In this document: positions 1-13,059 of the stretch, piece by piece
Layout of the letters: the number at the start of each line of letters is the position of its first letter
Numbering within the stretch: position 1 is the first letter of the stretch
Assembly: GCF_037975245.1 (NCBI RefSeq)
Contig: NC_092561.1
Span: 14,913,001-14,977,000, forward strand
Length of the DNA: 64,000 bases
DNA from: Apostichopus japonicus
Lineage: Eukaryota > Echinodermata > Holothuroidea > Aspidochirotida > Stichopodidae
Reading direction: 5' to 3'
The notes under the pieces: generated by a model
Database searches by the model: none
What the model saw: the letters and a program-made list of their open reading frames with translations, nothing else
What the model was told of the DNA's origin: nothing
Made by a program: the position numbers and the translations under genes

Positions 1-3000
1 ATGTTCTTTTTATTCATGCTGCACATAAAATATCAAAACAAAATCGATGCATTTCGGTTAATCAAAATAAATCAATTAAACATCTTTTTATCGTTTACGA
101 TAACGTATGTCTAGCTCTTATTTAGCAATGCTTCTTAACATACCTAGATCGGTATATTTTCTTACCTTAATCACAATTTACCATCTTTTGATTATTGTCT
201 GTGATGAATTTGCATGTATCTCTTAATCGTTAATATGTCAATTGTTAAAATATTTATATAGTTACAGCTTCGCAAAAATTTCTGTTGTTATGGAAAGTCT
301 TATTGTTTCATCTTTTCACTATTTTGGCTAAACTGTGAAAAAATATGTAAACTACGTTTGCTTGAAGTAGTTTAAAGTTGCTGCAACAAATATTTGTGCT
401 TTCCGGAATAATGATGTGATAGATTATAAACGTTATACCCACTTTTCGTGTTTTATCAAAACTGGGTTGCAGCAACCATGGTCTGGTGTATCCTCCATAA
501 AACCCTATGGGGTTTTCTCAGAAATAACTGCTTTAGTGTTACCGGCAACTAAATTGGTTTATTACCCCTGTATTAACAAATGGCTTCTCGCTGGCAAAAA
601 CTTACTGTGTGAAAATGTTAAACTCAATGGTATTATTTTTAAAAATTGAGGTCGACCCCAGGACCTATGCCCCTGCCCACCCCTATTATTGAGATATATT
701 TTCAACGATTAATGCTTATTATTGATATCAAGAAGGACTTCGCATGTTGCCTACATGTCTTTTACACATGTTAAGAATATAATACAGCAAAATGTTTCAT
801 AACTTTGAAAAATATTGTTTTAACCATAACTTTAATGGCGAAGATTAAATTTATTTATGTTGCACATATTGATTCTTTTTCAAAATTGGGAAACAGTTTA
901 AACTAAATAAATCAATTCTCTTTCACTTGAAACTTATATTAGTAAACTTTCTATCTTGCCAATATCTGGCATAGATTTCTTGGAATGATTTATGTTATAA
1001 TTCCGGTAAAAGGAAAACCTGGAAATATGTACCATGCACAATGGAAAAATGAAGGAACAATTGAAAATAACCATATCCACCCCTCTATCCTAAAGAGATG
1101 ATATCTTTACTCACATCAGACTGTTAGGGAACTGGATGAATTATGAATAATATGGTATCACTTTTATCTTTTGGTAAATTCAGATGCACCTAAAGTAAAT
1201 ATATCTGTGTGGTACATTATATATTTTATTCTGAATCAAGTCGGATGTATCCTTTTATAGTGCAAGACCACCTCCACCCCACCACAACTCTAACACCCTT
1301 CCCCTAATTTGACCATTACTTATATGATTTACATCACGCCAATCAATTATTCTACAGAGTGTAACGTAATTAAAGCGAAACATGCCAGTGCTCTTACAAA
1401 AGGTAGCGGTTGCTAATGGTTATCAACTCTTGTTATAAAGCTATAACCAGTTTGGTTGGAACTCTTCTTCCATCTTTGATACCAGAAATCTCCCTCTGGA
1501 GATAGGTAAATGTGGAAGTGCACGGCTGCGGGTCATGAATATTGACAACATAGTGTATAGTCATCAAATATAGGCATTCGATAGCACACGTTTCCACGAT
1601 TACATATAATTCCACAGTTACGGCACATGAATCTTTAGGCTGTAGTTTTGGAAGTAGTTTTGGATTCGAAACCCCCTCTGCCTCTTGCTGAAATGCTTCA
1701 AGATACGAAATTACAAAGATAATCTATACAAGAGGCAACATCTAGCTAATTTTTATACATTTAAACTAGATCACAAACTGATGTTTGAACAAATCTTTTC
1801 GTGTTGTACTGCAACATTAACATCGAATTAATTTACTTTGAATATCATCACTTGTAGCCATACAGTGTCTGCAATCCGTAATTATGAAATGAATGTGTTT
1901 CAAGTGGTAAGACATAGGTAATACTAAATGAATAAAGATCAACACACCAGAAAAATTCCACTTCACGACCGGTTTCGCCCCTTTGGGTTTCATACTTTGT
2001 ATGGATATGGCCGCCATAAGGACTAACGGTACTTATAGCAATAATGATACCATACATAAGTACCTCGAAACTTCTACAATGCAGTTATTTCAAAAGGTTG
2101 TCAGAATACAAAATAACTTGGGGTAGCGAAGAAACTGCTATAAATGGGTTTGTCGCATAGACTTTATTAATTAATTAACAAATAAATTACTTGCTAAGTA
2201 CCGGACTATTAGAAACAATGGAAACAAATTGTTCTACCAGGGTTGCATTCATATGTCCCCTACACCAGTCCCCTGTCATTCAGTCTAGAACATTGTTTCT
2301 TGAATAGATCAGTCGCCCAGTGGATACAATCTCTGAAAAGGTAACATATCCCTCAGTAGTAACGCTTTGCCTGACATCGATTAAAAAAAAAAGGAATTGG
2401 ATGTCCCCATGTCTTCCTATGGTGGTTCCGTACAGCTCTTTAACTCTCAGAATCTAACATAGTACTGACCGGAGAAAAAACATTGTTAATGTACAGTCGC
2501 ACCTTTGACATGTAGTTCATCTGGACGATTATACCAATGTGCAAATTCAGTTTAGTAATTCAGAAAGTTCAGAGAGAAATCGATGATATCATCCTTTCCG
2601 TTATTTATTTAATATGCTGAAAACAATTTTAAACTTTAACATTCTTGAATAGGCAAATGTATTACATATTAAAGTTTATTTCCATTAAAGACATGCTCTG
2701 GAAGATTTAATACACATATCGAATCCACTATTCTTTCATTACAATGGCCTTCTTAATATCATAAACTATATTGGATCGAAGTACTTGCTGGCTCAATGTT
2801 GGTCACTACCTAGAATTCATATAGTAACATATGTGCATATAGTACCACAATACAATATGATAGCGACATACCTATACTGATTAAATTCTACTCCGTGGTC
2901 CAACAACAAACCTACAGCAGGGTCTATGGCTCATCGTTGTTTGTTCTCATTGTATTTTTAAAATAAAGATTTCCTAAATGGAAAGATTAAATTTGGAATT

Positions 3001-4262
3001 CGAGTCAACGTTACCATTGTGTTTTTCTTTCGACGAGCATTTAACACCTTATCAATTTGTATCATCTGAATAAATTAAAGCAGCGGTAGGCCGTTCTTGA
3101 ATTGAAATTCAGAACATGTTGCAGCGACCGATTTTGCACTATAAACAATGATCTCATGAATACATAGATCAGGTAGATTTACAATTTTGAATGCATGTTC
3201 AATAGGTATAACAAGAATCACAAAGCCGGTTGGCTTTGTGATTCCTTGCCGTAAATTTTGCTCAATATTCCACTTAACTTTCTGACTAGTGTGGATCATG
3301 TGAGTTCAATTTGCCCAATAATTATTTGAAAACCAGATTCCTGTTGCGTCGGTAAGGGACTAAAAAACGCTCTTAACATCAGAAATACAGATTGTCTTAA
3401 CATGTAGACGGAAGTAATTGGCTCCTTGTTAGTCACACCGTACTCATCATAGTTGCATATACGTATACACAGTGGCAAAATACAGACAATGTGTTCAATC
3501 TACATATACAAACCTATATCGCTTTACTGTGTGGCTCACAAAGCAGAACGATATCAGGGTCAAAAGTTCATCAGTTTTTGTTCTAATTTCATGATTCATA
3601 TCAAGCCTATTGTACATTTAAAGATACGGTGTATTGACAGAGCCGAAGTCCAAGTGGAATTGGAAGAATAAGTAATCTCAACGAGTTTTAGAGATGAAAG
3701 GTTCATTCCATAAAAGTAAGTTGGTCAAAATTTGAACAAATTTATTAATGGCTTTATCTTGGTGCAGTGGTATGTGATATGATTGTTTCTCCAAATACAC
3801 CTTGCCAAAGTCTAGTCTGATATTTGAGCATATTGAGCTTAAAACGTCTGTTTTTTTTATTTGTTCTTTGGGCCAGTTGTAACTTGCTTCATGTTCACAA
3901 ATACAAATTCAACATCATATGTGCTCATAAATCTTCACGGTGAAACAAAATGACCCTGATTAGTTTCTTCAAAAAACTCATCCTATTTCATAAGTTGTGA
4001 AGTGCACAACATAGAACCGAGTACTTTGTTAAGAAGGCTAATCGTTGTATAAACGTGCATGTGCACATTGTGTTAGGATAGATCAACCACGAGACAAATT
4101 GAGTCATTATCGAGCCAATGCTATTATTGTATTATTTAATAGATATACGTCCATTTCGAGATGTATGATTGGTTCTAATAGTATAATTGTATTGACGTTG
4201 CTCCAAAAAAGGATGGATGTTCACCTAAAGTTTTTACTAGGAGAAGCGCTAAGCAAGATGAG
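1..4262. other. Anonymous AT-rich DNA, no gene recognised
   Basis: I see no convincing exon, RNA gene or transposon end here. Open frames are all under about 80 codons and resemble no family I know. Around 2820-2950 there is weak but recognisable similarity to 8455-8590: the same order of a tagtaccacaatacaatat-like segment, then a catcgttgtttgttctcatt-like segment. This suggests an old duplication related to the A/B units described later. Nothing else stands out. Confidence 0.5.
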
Positions 4263-4784
4263 ATGGTTTCATCCATATTGAAAAACATACTTAAAAGTGA
4301 AAAAGTAAGAACAATGATACAAAATACCATAAAAGATGCTATTACCATCTCGCTGCAAAAGCTTCATGAAAAATTTGAAATGAATGAAGGACGAATCCAC
4401 GATCTAGAGTGTCGTCTGGACAAAAGGTCCGAGGAGGTTACAAGAGTGGTCTCCCAGAATGATAACTTAAAATCTGACATTCGGCAACTTAAATCTGAAC
4501 TAAATGTGATAGAACAGTACTCCAGAAGGAACTGTGTGAGAATTTTTGGCCTGAGAGAACTGTCTAATGAGGACACAAATGTTTTGATAAAAGAACTTAC
4601 CCAAGACAAGCTAGGTGTTAACCTCCAACCAACATATATTGACAGGAGTCACAGACTTGGTAAGCCAGATAGTAAAGGATGTCGAGCCATTATTGTAAAG
4701 TTCACCAATCATGCAGCAAAAGACCACATTTTGAAGGCAAGACGAAAATTGAAAGGATCAGGCACAGTCACCAAGAGGTCCTGA
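4263..4784 (+). CDS. LINE ORF1-like protein remnant (coiled coil plus RRM-like)
   Basis: A 173-codon open frame with the layout of an L1/Tx1-type retrotransposon ORF1 protein. Residues about 1-90 are a charged, heptad-like coiled coil rich in Leu, Glu and Lys. It is followed by a segment starting RRNCVRIFGL, which matches the first strand of the RRM-like domain in such proteins. A later stretch with DRSHRLGKP and VKFTNHAAKD fits the rest of that domain. In the family, ORF1p is an RNA chaperone that coats retrotransposon RNA. The frame ends at a stop just after an LKGSGTVTKRS segment, where related proteins usually continue, so a frameshift is likely. Endonuclease-like sequence on the same strand starts about 1.9 kb downstream and may be the same decayed element. 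It is a retroelement fossil, not a host gene. Confidence 0.7.
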   Translation: MVSSILKNILKSEKVRTMIQNTIKDAITISLQKLHEKFEMNEGRIHDLECRLDKRSEEVTRVVSQNDNLKSDIRQLKSELNVIEQYSRRNCVRIFGLRELSNEDTNVLIKELTQDKLGVNLQPTYIDRSHRLGKPDSKGCRAIIVKFTNHAAKDHILKARRKLKGSGTVTKRS

Positions 4785-6677
4785 TAGCACAAAAAAGGGC
4801 CCTACCCAAAAAGACCTCTGACCATTCCCGTGTGTCTGTCAGGGGGTGTAATTTATTTTCTCTTGTAGCGCACTGTGCATGTCGCACGGTATATGGTCGT
4901 TTAGGATAAGTCCTTGTTATAAGTGGTCAGTGAGGCGGTCAGCAACCCCGGCTTGAAGGGACTGTACATGGATACAAAAGGTTAAAATCTGAAAAGCGGG
5001 TTTTTAGCATTCCAAACACCAAACTTTTGGTGAATTTAGGAATTGGTGATTTTGGGCGGCAGTTGACCATCAGAACTCAGGCGTTTGTGTTCGATTTCCA
5101 AGGGCCAAGAATCTGGCTAGAGGGATTTTACCTTGTCGATGAGGAAAATTGAGTAAAGGTTTCAACAATAAACTTAACTGGATAGTTAGTGGCCAGGAAA
5201 TGTGTTTTGTTGACGACCATTTTCTGTGAGTATTTATTCTTTGCTATTTGTATGTAGGGGTTGAGGTCTTGAATTATGTCTTGTTAAGTATATTTTATGG
5301 GCAAATGACTTGTTGAACGGCCCCATTGGTAACATTTGCAGGGCATAAACGGTTTTCGATTCAATTTCTTTCAATTCTTTGATATATTAGATATGGGTAA
5401 TTGTTAAGGATACTGGTCAAGGTAAGTATATTTTATGGGCAAATGACTTGCTGAACGGCCCCATTGGTAACATTTGCAGGGCATAAACGGTTTTCGATTC
5501 AATTTCTTTCAATTCTTTGATATATTAGATATGGGTAATTGTTAAGGATACTGGTCAAGGTATTAGTGAATGAATATTTACCGCCAATTAAGGCGTGTCG
5601 TGTAGGCTATCCGCCATTTTGTTTTGTTTGAGAAGTTCATTGGCATCCGTCATTTTGATTTCGGGGATGCTAATTTATTAAAGATTTATGAATCATAATT
5701 TACAATTATAGTATGCAGTCGATAGTTCTGAAACATCGGGGTTAATTGCATCACATCTGGCTCCATTATAGAATGTGGTTTTCTTATATTCTGTTTGTGA
5801 AGGGTGTTTTGTACCGGGTACTGAGAGGGTCACTCAGGGTGCGCAGTCCGGAGCGGAGGCTGGGACGTAAAGGTGACATTCCGTGGATTCGGAAGCTTGT
5901 ATTCAATATTAAAATTTGAAAAACGTACCGGAAGAAATAAACGTGTTGGCATGGAACTTGTCAGCAGACGGATTATGGTGAACACTCATACAACTCAACT
6001 CGCGGGAAACACACTTTAAGCGAGTCGGATCATATCAAGGTAAACAAAATAACTTCAATTTAAAGACGACAAAGCTCACAAGTATGGAAATAAATATAGC
6101 GTACTTTCGCGGTGTTGATCACTCACTCCGGAAACATATGGAAGCAACCTCAACTTAAATTTATCATTTAAAAAAAAAAATTGTTGTGTGTTATTGTATT
6201 GTGTGTAATTGACCCTGTATATATAGTCTGATAGTAGTCAACAAGAAGGCTGAAATTTAGTATTTGCCTCGTGTGTTTATTGCAATTTCTTAGTATCGAG
6301 TGACAAGACAATCAAGGTTCAAAATAATTTAAATGAACCATCGTTGCGCGTGTGACGCAGTGGTCACAACGTGAGAGTGCCATCTGCTTGGTCAATTGAC
6401 GGAAGGATCTACGCCCTCCTCAAATCAACAGATGGCTCCGAAACAAAGAGGAGGATTATGGGCCCAAACGACCTCTTGAACCTGTGATCTAACTTGATCT
6501 AACTCTGCATCAAAACAAAGATATTTCTAAATTGGAAACAGAACATTGTTGAGGAGTATCAGTTATTTGATAGCTTGTGTTACATGATTTTGTTGGCAAC
6601 TGTTTTTCACTTTTTTTCATTGCTCAAGCCTTTACATATATAATTTGCATGGGATGTGTTAATGATGCTTCTATGTT
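4785..6677 (+). other. Gap between LINE ORF1 and endonuclease remnants
   Basis: No long frame or domain is visible here. It holds the 138-bp tandem duplication annotated separately and one A-run near 6170. If the two flanking LINE pieces belong to one element, this is unusually long inter-ORF sequence. If they do not, it is unrelated filler between two insertions. Confidence 0.4.
5285..5560. repeat. 138-bp perfect-spacing tandem duplication
   Basis: Positions 5285-5422 are repeated head to tail at 5423-5560. Read base by base, I find one difference (ttgttgaacgg against ttgctgaacgg). Both copies start taagtatattttatggg and end ctggtcaagg. The near identity implies a recent duplication inside otherwise decayed LINE-neighbour sequence. 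Confidence 0.9.
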
Positions 6678-7455
6678 ATGTTGGATGATTCAATTCATCA
6701 AAATTCAGGTAATTGTTTATATTTTAATATAGATAGTTATAACAATGAAATTAAAGATTCTGGTTTTTCCCATTTTCATCTTAACAGCCGTAGTTTTGTC
6801 CATAATTTTGATTCCATAAATGATTATCTGTCTACTCTTAATAATGATTTTACAATCTTGGGTTTCTCAGAAAGTTGATTGGGTCCAAATAATCCTATCA
6901 CAGGTATGAAAAATTACAACTTATTTGGGAAACATAGAGAAGGCAGGAGAGGGGGTGGGGTTTGCCTGTTTATACATGGTAACTTTCCCAGTGTTATGCG
7001 CCATGACTTATCCATCTTCAACGAAGACATAGAAAGTATTTTTGTTGAACTAAGTTTTAAATCTACAACTATTTTAGTGTCTGTTATTTATAGACCTACG
7101 CAATCTCCGGTTTACTCATTTAATGACAAACTATATTTTATACTTGCAAAAATTTCAGAAGAACATAAAAACTGCTTTATCATGGGTGATTTTAATATTG
7201 ACTTAACCAAGAGTATTTCCTCTGATTTTCTTAACATAGTATCATCGTACGGAGTTTGCCCATTAATAGGTAAAACTACTAGGGTACCTGTAATTCTGTA
7301 AGTTTAATTGATAATATTTATAGTAATACTAATTTTGATGACCATATCTCTGGAGTTTTAGTTACTGATCTCAGTGATCACTTTCCAATTTTTCATCAGG
7401 TAAATGTTAGTACCAGGAAAACTAAACACAATAGTGGTGTATATATACATAAGGT
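6678..7455 (+). pseudogene. Non-LTR retrotransposon endonuclease (EEP) domain, broken
   Basis: Translation gives the hallmark series of the apurinic-type endonuclease of CR1/L2/L1-like LINEs. In order these are HLNSRSF near the start, an SES segment where SESWL is expected, GRRGGGVCLFIHGN, VSVIYRPTQSP, MGDFNIDL and, after a frameshift near 7290, TDLSDHFPIF. In living elements this domain nicks target DNA to prime reverse transcription. Two breaks are plain: a TGA at 6876-6878 where Trp is expected after SES, and a one-base frameshift near 7290-7297 that moves the SLIDNIYSN and SDHFP part into another frame. No reverse transcriptase follows, so the copy is 3'-truncated or interrupted. It is dead and probably belongs with the ORF1-like frame at 4.3 kb. 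Confidence 0.85.
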
Positions 7456-8734
7456 ATGGATCTTCTTCGGCCATTCCTTTGTGTTATTTTGGCAACAATG
7501 TCACAGAAAGGAAATATATACAGAGCTTTGTTTCATGTAAAAACATAGTACGCCTAATACATCGTGAGGCAATGCCTTTTATGAATAAGATCGACGTTGG
7601 TAAAAACAATGTACAATTATGGCTTCAATTTTCGCCACATTTGATCATGCAATGATGTCTTCAAACAATGAACGCCAGGTTTATAGCTACATTAACTGAA
7701 TGGAAAATACACGGGAAAACGGTAACATCATAAAACGAAATGTATTGTATAAACATTTTAAGTATGTAAATGCCGGATCAGACCTGAAATCGTACACATT
7801 AATTTTCCGATGCTATAGGCTGTAAGTGTGAAGAGTTCCATATTTCTTCTAATAGCTGCGCACATCTAATCCGTTAATAAACTTTGACAATCACGCACAG
7901 AAGAGGAGATTGCAAATTTGCGGAACAAACTTTATTTCTGACTGTATAAAGTGGAACATATTATCGCAGAGGAAACTTTATGAAAAAATGTATGAAAGAG
8001 AAACAAATTCCAATCAGCCGGCGATTTTCATTGAATTTCTTAGAATAGCTTTCGTGAACAACTTTAAAAATTGACATGTTTGTAATAATGATACAGAGGC
8101 AAACAGGTGTAGTGTACGTCTGTCGTATTTGCTCTTGATTTGTAGCCTACATCCAATATAAACTCTCCTTCAAAGTTGGGTATATATTACATTATTAGGG
8201 TATTGATAACTTACATGCGTTTGTGAATCAACAGCAATATGAGTTTTATCGATAATATACTCAATTTGTTGAGTACGTAATGTGAAATGAATCAGCTTAG
8301 ATCAACCTTTCTACATTTAAGATGATTAACAAAGGTATCCGTTCTGGCTTACAGATTAAAATATATGAAGTGCTTTGTATATACGGTATTGGCAAGGTAC
8401 GGTATCTCGATACGGCATATAGTCACAGTATTCGTTAAAGACGTTTACCGCAGTATAATATATACATAGTAGCACAATACAATATCAATATACCGATAAT
8501 GTGTGGCTCAGTACATAGATTACAGCAAGGTCCACAGTTCACCATTGTTTGTTCTCATTCATGTCAATACAATGGGTTATCTCTGCAAGCCATAGTGTCG
8601 AATTATTTACTAAAGACACATTTATAATTACCATGTAGTAACTGAGCTCTCTTTTCAGGTGTTTTTCCGCATAATCATATTTAAGGTAATTTAACAACAA
8701 TTTATATACATCAAAGCAGACTGAAATAGTTTAC
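7456..8734. other. Anonymous sequence, partly an old duplicate
   Basis: No exon or domain is recognised. The stretch 8400-8600 is similar to 2780-2960, and the right edge runs into the decayed DED-like exon. Otherwise I see nothing in it. Confidence 0.4.
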
Positions 8735-8950
8735 GGTTCAGTGAATATCATAATTTGTTTCACATCACAAAATAACTTCATTATTTCACATTTGGATTCG
8801 TCGAAGAAACGGGCGGTAATGAATGAAATCAAGACCTCAAGAAGCCGCAGGTAGCCCCTCAAAAGAAACGCACAGCTCCTTACAGTTTTGCATTTTAAGT
8901 TGTGTTGCTTAATGATACAGCCAAAGGTCATCTACAGATCTAATTCACTA
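8735..8950 (-). pseudogene. Decayed duplicate of the DED-like exon
   Basis: Read on the minus strand, this is a damaged copy of the exon at 40219-39934. Both share the start ATGACCTTTGG and a segment encoding N-C-x-x-L-C-V-x-F-E. Here that segment reads NCKELCVSFE and then hits a TGA after a few more codons. Later parts are out of frame. Its 5' part, including ggatccatagcttcagctgtaa, lies on the far side of the CACTG transposon, at 13445-13466. The exon was therefore split by the insertion, before or after it had decayed. No GTPase exon follows it inside this window. Confidence 0.65.
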
Positions 8951-8964
8951 CACTGAAAAAATAA

Positions 8965-9205
8965 ACTAGTCAATATTGCAACGGACTAACGTTAAATTAG
9001 TCTGTAACGTTAGTCAATGCACACGAACTAGCAAAAATCTTCGTTTCATCACTGCTTCTTAGTCAGTTTACACTGACTAAGGAATATTTAATCGCAACTT
9101 AGTCGATGGCGACGGACTAAGGTATTTTAACCCATGGACTAAGAACGATACGGACACCCGATTTACGCCATAATCGTAGCTTAGTCGGTGTCGACGGACT
9201 AATGT
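8965..9205. repeat. Left subterminal TTAGTC/GACTAA array
   Basis: At least eight short motifs with a TAGTC or GACTA core, in both orientations. They include near-palindromic pairs such as ttagtcggtgtcgac followed by ggactaa around 9182-9203. They sit immediately inside the left TIR and match the right-end array, so they are probably transposase-binding repeats. Confidence 0.8.
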
Positions 9206-10834
9206 ATTTTAACCCAATTCGATTCACTTCAATTTGGAAACCGAGAGGCAACGGCAGCTTGCTGGACTTGGCATAGTTTCATACGATCACTCTAAGCAAC
9301 TTTCAACCGTAAATCACCCAAGAAGGTCTTTAGAAGAATGGAGGTATTAACTGCCATCATCGGCCTACCTGTTATTCCTTTAACTTGAAGGTAAAATTAA
9401 AGTTAATTGTTAGGCCACGTGCACTAGTACTGTATTATGGTTAGTGTAACGCTACCGTTGCCACGCTGGCGTTTCGCAATACACAAGTGCAATGACAGTG
9501 AGTAGCCTATAGGCTTCTACTGGGTACTGCAGTGCTTTCTCAACACTAAAGTGTGCATTCTAAACACCAATTAACAATGTGTTATGTGTGTATTGGGCTA
9601 GATTGAACAGTGGCACATAATCTTCTAATTTATTCCCAAACAAATGCTGGAACTATAAGTGTCAATAGTTTATTTGAAGTCTACACTCATTTGGTAAAGA
9701 TTTCCTGTAATTTCCCATGTGAATCTAAATGGGTAGGCTTTGTGAAATTGAATAGGCAAGGCTAGACCTGCAAACGTACAGCCACAGTAGGCTGAACAAA
9801 TTATGTTGGCTAGTCAACGGTATTATATGTTGCGAGCAGTCAGGATGCACGCTTCAGTTCTATTTAACCTTTTCATTTATCATTTTTTAGTATTTAATTT
9901 CCGGTCACGCCGGACAATTGCGACATTCCTTCACGGTCGACTTGTTTACTGTAAGAAGTATTAACCGTTTTTTCTCAGGAAAGCTTGATAGTCTGAAGTT
10001 ATTATAACATGTGCTTTTAGTATACTGCCAAAAGAGTAAGTTGTTGTATTTGTATTGATATTTTATGTAGAAGTAACGGAAAATTTAGTATGTTTAGTTT
10101 GGTCTAATTGCACGTTTTTTTTCTGTCCAATGTAGTGCAGGGTTCACTTGCGCGAATTCAAATTATTCTGTTTATGTATATGTACATGCATCGATTCGTA
10201 GATTATGATGTTTTTTTTGACATTTATTTGTAATTCAAGCATATCTGTTTAGTAGCAAAGTTTAAAGGTTAAGATTAATTAATTTTCTCTTTTTGATCCT
10301 AGATTGAATGAAACTCATTGACGTAAATAATAGATCAGATGATACAGTTTAAAGCAGTTGCTAAAACTCTGGGTATTCTCTAGTGTTCGCCGGTCCATTA
10401 TATACTTTAGTACTACTAGTAAGACTAAATCAAAACGACCGAAAGACAAACTTAGTGTAACAAAGTACTGATTCTCCTCTAGCCTAGGTCTAAACAGGCT
10501 TGTTATGTGAGCAAGCAAAATAACAACTAAAAACGATTAGGACTATAAATAAGTTGGCTCAGTGCATTTCTGTTTCTAAAATTTTATATTTTTAAAGATC
10601 ATAAAAACAAACAAAGATTTAGCCCATGTTTTATTATCTCTGTATTCTGGGCATTTGATTCTGGTTGCAATGGTGATGACACTCTCGTTCAAATTTTCAG
10701 CTTTATACAGTCTGCTTCAAACTTTGGGATTGTTTTTGAGACTATAGTGGAAGCAAATCTCACATAACTTTGTGGTGACAACTTTATTTAATTTTTTTTC
10801 AAATGATGAATACTTTGCTGTTTCTTTTTTCCAG

Positions 10835-11172
10835 CAGGAATTGAAAAGCCAAATATCTAAGTCAAGTGTGAGGTTTCCTGTGATGTACGACACCAGTGTG
10901 GAGGCAACAACAGAAGAGGAGAACTGTGTTATATATGGCTTAAAGACATGTTTTAAGATGATATATTGGTACCCTACGCAGAACAAAAGAGTTTATCCAA
11001 GAGTCCAAAAAGCAAAGGAACAAGTACCATAGAGAAAAAAGATGGAAGAGTGAGTTTAACTATTGTACCCAACTGTTTAATGATATTAAAGATACTTTTC
11101 ATAACCTGTTTAAAAAAAAACAGTCTAGTATATCATTTACGTGCAAGCTTCATAAGTTTGGTCAAATTTTGA
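10835..11172 (+). pseudogene. Possible coding remnant inside the CACTG element
   Basis: After an acceptor-like ttttttccag at about 10825-10834, one frame encodes RFPVMYDTSVE and later YWYPTQNKRVY. A second overlapping frame from about 10969 stays open to 11173, is rich in Lys and Arg, and contains RRTKEFIQESKKQRN. Frames switch without a clean splice pattern. The WYPT...Y segment weakly recalls the middle of the SAM-domain-like proteins found at 26.8-30 kb, but I cannot establish that by eye. It could equally be chance. It stops just before the palindrome, which may have been inserted into it. Confidence 0.3.
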
Positions 11173-11185
11173 CTGATCTGTAGAG

Positions 11186-12423
11186 CGGGAGTCCAGAGGG
11201 TTTGGTTAGCTGGGAAGGTAACCAATTGCCTTGTACATCACAATGTTCACAATGCATTCCTGTATATGAAACCTGACGACTGGCAAACCGACTGTGGTGG
11301 ATGTGGCTGGAGAGCAATTTTAAAGTCACCTAATAGCTAACCTAGATCAGCTTTCATGGTAACCACATCAAAGTAAGAACAATGTGTCAGGTATGGCCCT
11401 AAGAGCAACAAATGACCATCGCCAGTTATTATTGGTGGTGGGGTACCCCTGCCAGTGATCAACAATTGACCCCTCACGGCTGACCTAGGTCAGCTCATGA
11501 GGTAACCACTTGAAACCTACTGGAAAATGTTGGTTAGGACTTCAGATACAAGGGATGGGCATTGCCAGTAATTTTTATTGGTGGGGTACCCCTGCCAGTA
11601 GACCCCCAATATGCCCATCCCCTCATTGACCTAGGTGAGCTCATGATTTGACCAGTTGAAACCTACAGGAAAATGATAGGTTTCACTTCATATGTAAGGA
11701 TGGGCATTTCTAGTATTTTATATTGGTGGGCCACCACTGCCAGAGTCCGCCCATCCCTTACATATAGAATCCTGTCAATCATTTTCCAGTAGTTTTCAAC
11801 TGGTTAAATCATGAGCTGACCTAGATCAATGAGGGGGGGGGGCATTTTGGGGGTCTACTGGCAGGGGTACCCCACTAATATAAATTACTGGAAATGCCCA
11901 TCCCTTACATATAGATTCCTGCCAATCATTTTACAGTAGTTTTCAACTGGTTACCTCATGAGCTAATCTAGGTCAATGGGGGATGGGCATTTTGGGGGTC
12001 TACTGGCAGGGTTACCCCACCAATGTAAATGACTGGAAATGCCCATCCCTTACATATGAAGTGATACCTATCATTTTCCTGTAGGTTTCAACTGGTCAAA
12101 TCATGAGCTCACCTAGGTCAATGAGGGAATGGGCATATTGGGGGTCTACTGGCAGGGGTACCCCACCACCAATAATTACTGGCAATGGCCATTTGTTGCT
12201 CTTGGGGCCATACCTGACACATTGTACTTACTTTGATGTGTTACCATGAAAACTGATCTAGGTTACTGTAGCTATCAGGTGACTTTAAAATTGCTCTCCC
12301 AGCCACACCCACCACAGTCGGTTTGCCAGTCGTCTGGTTTCATATACAGGAATGCACTGTGAACATTGTGATGTACAAGGCAATTGGTTACCTTCCCAGC
12401 TAACCAAACCCTCTGGGCTCCCG
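11186..12423. repeat. 1.24-kb near-perfect palindrome (foldback element)
   Basis: The left arm starts CGGGAGTCCAGAGGG and the right arm ends as its reverse complement, CCCTCTGGGCTCCCG. The arms are about 619 bases each and meet near 11804, with only scattered mismatches. Inside the arms a sub-unit of roughly 230 bp recurs, containing gcccatcccttacatat and tggcaggggtacccc-type blocks. The structure is itself a repeat of inverted units. I find no clear target duplication next to the ends. It looks like a foldback or MITE-type element nested in the CACTG element. Confidence 0.85.
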
Positions 12424-13059
12424 GTCTATTGGGATCATTATTAACATGATTAACATAATTATTAAGCTTTGAAAAATAACTTGGTGTTATGCTGTGCAAA
12501 GCTAATAATTATTTGGTAAAGCTGCTATTCCTGGCTTATAATTTGAGGGACCTAGATTTAAATGTATACCTCCCCATATGTTATAAAACTATAATGTAAA
12601 TGTATGTTTATGATAATGTGAGTTATCATGTGCTATATCTGTATCTGTGCTTACACGTATATCATATTTTCTGTTCACAGGTCAATAATGGTGCAGATTT
12701 TGGCTTCCTGGAGACAAGGGGGAGGCCATTTGTAGTTAAGAGAAACACTCTTTGTTCGTGAAGACTTAACTGGTGTCGATTTGGGGTACCACTTTAAAAC
12801 GAAAGTCATGAGGAACCCTTGCCCAAGATTCAACTTTGCATTATTGTGCAGTGCTATACTTTTGCGATTCATGTTTGATCCATTAACTTGTCTTAACTTT
12901 GTTGGAATGAAATCAGATTTTCAGATTTTTGTTCACAGTGATTTCTTCTCTATCTGTCGAAAGTCAGCCTTTGTAGACATCAGAAGTTTTATCAGAAATA
13001 AATACTGCCAACGTACACATTATTTGTGTTTCTTCTGCTCTCTTTTCTTTCAGTGATGC

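Noticed and set aside
3075-3299. A third DED-like exon fossil
   Set aside because: Neighbouring non-coding sequence resembles that of the 8.7-kb copy, but the translation shows none of the shared residues.
6340-6430. Second tRNA-derived SINE head (gtgacgcagtggtcacaacg)
   Set aside because: A box A-like stretch is present but no box B follows at the right distance, and no body matches the other SINE copies.
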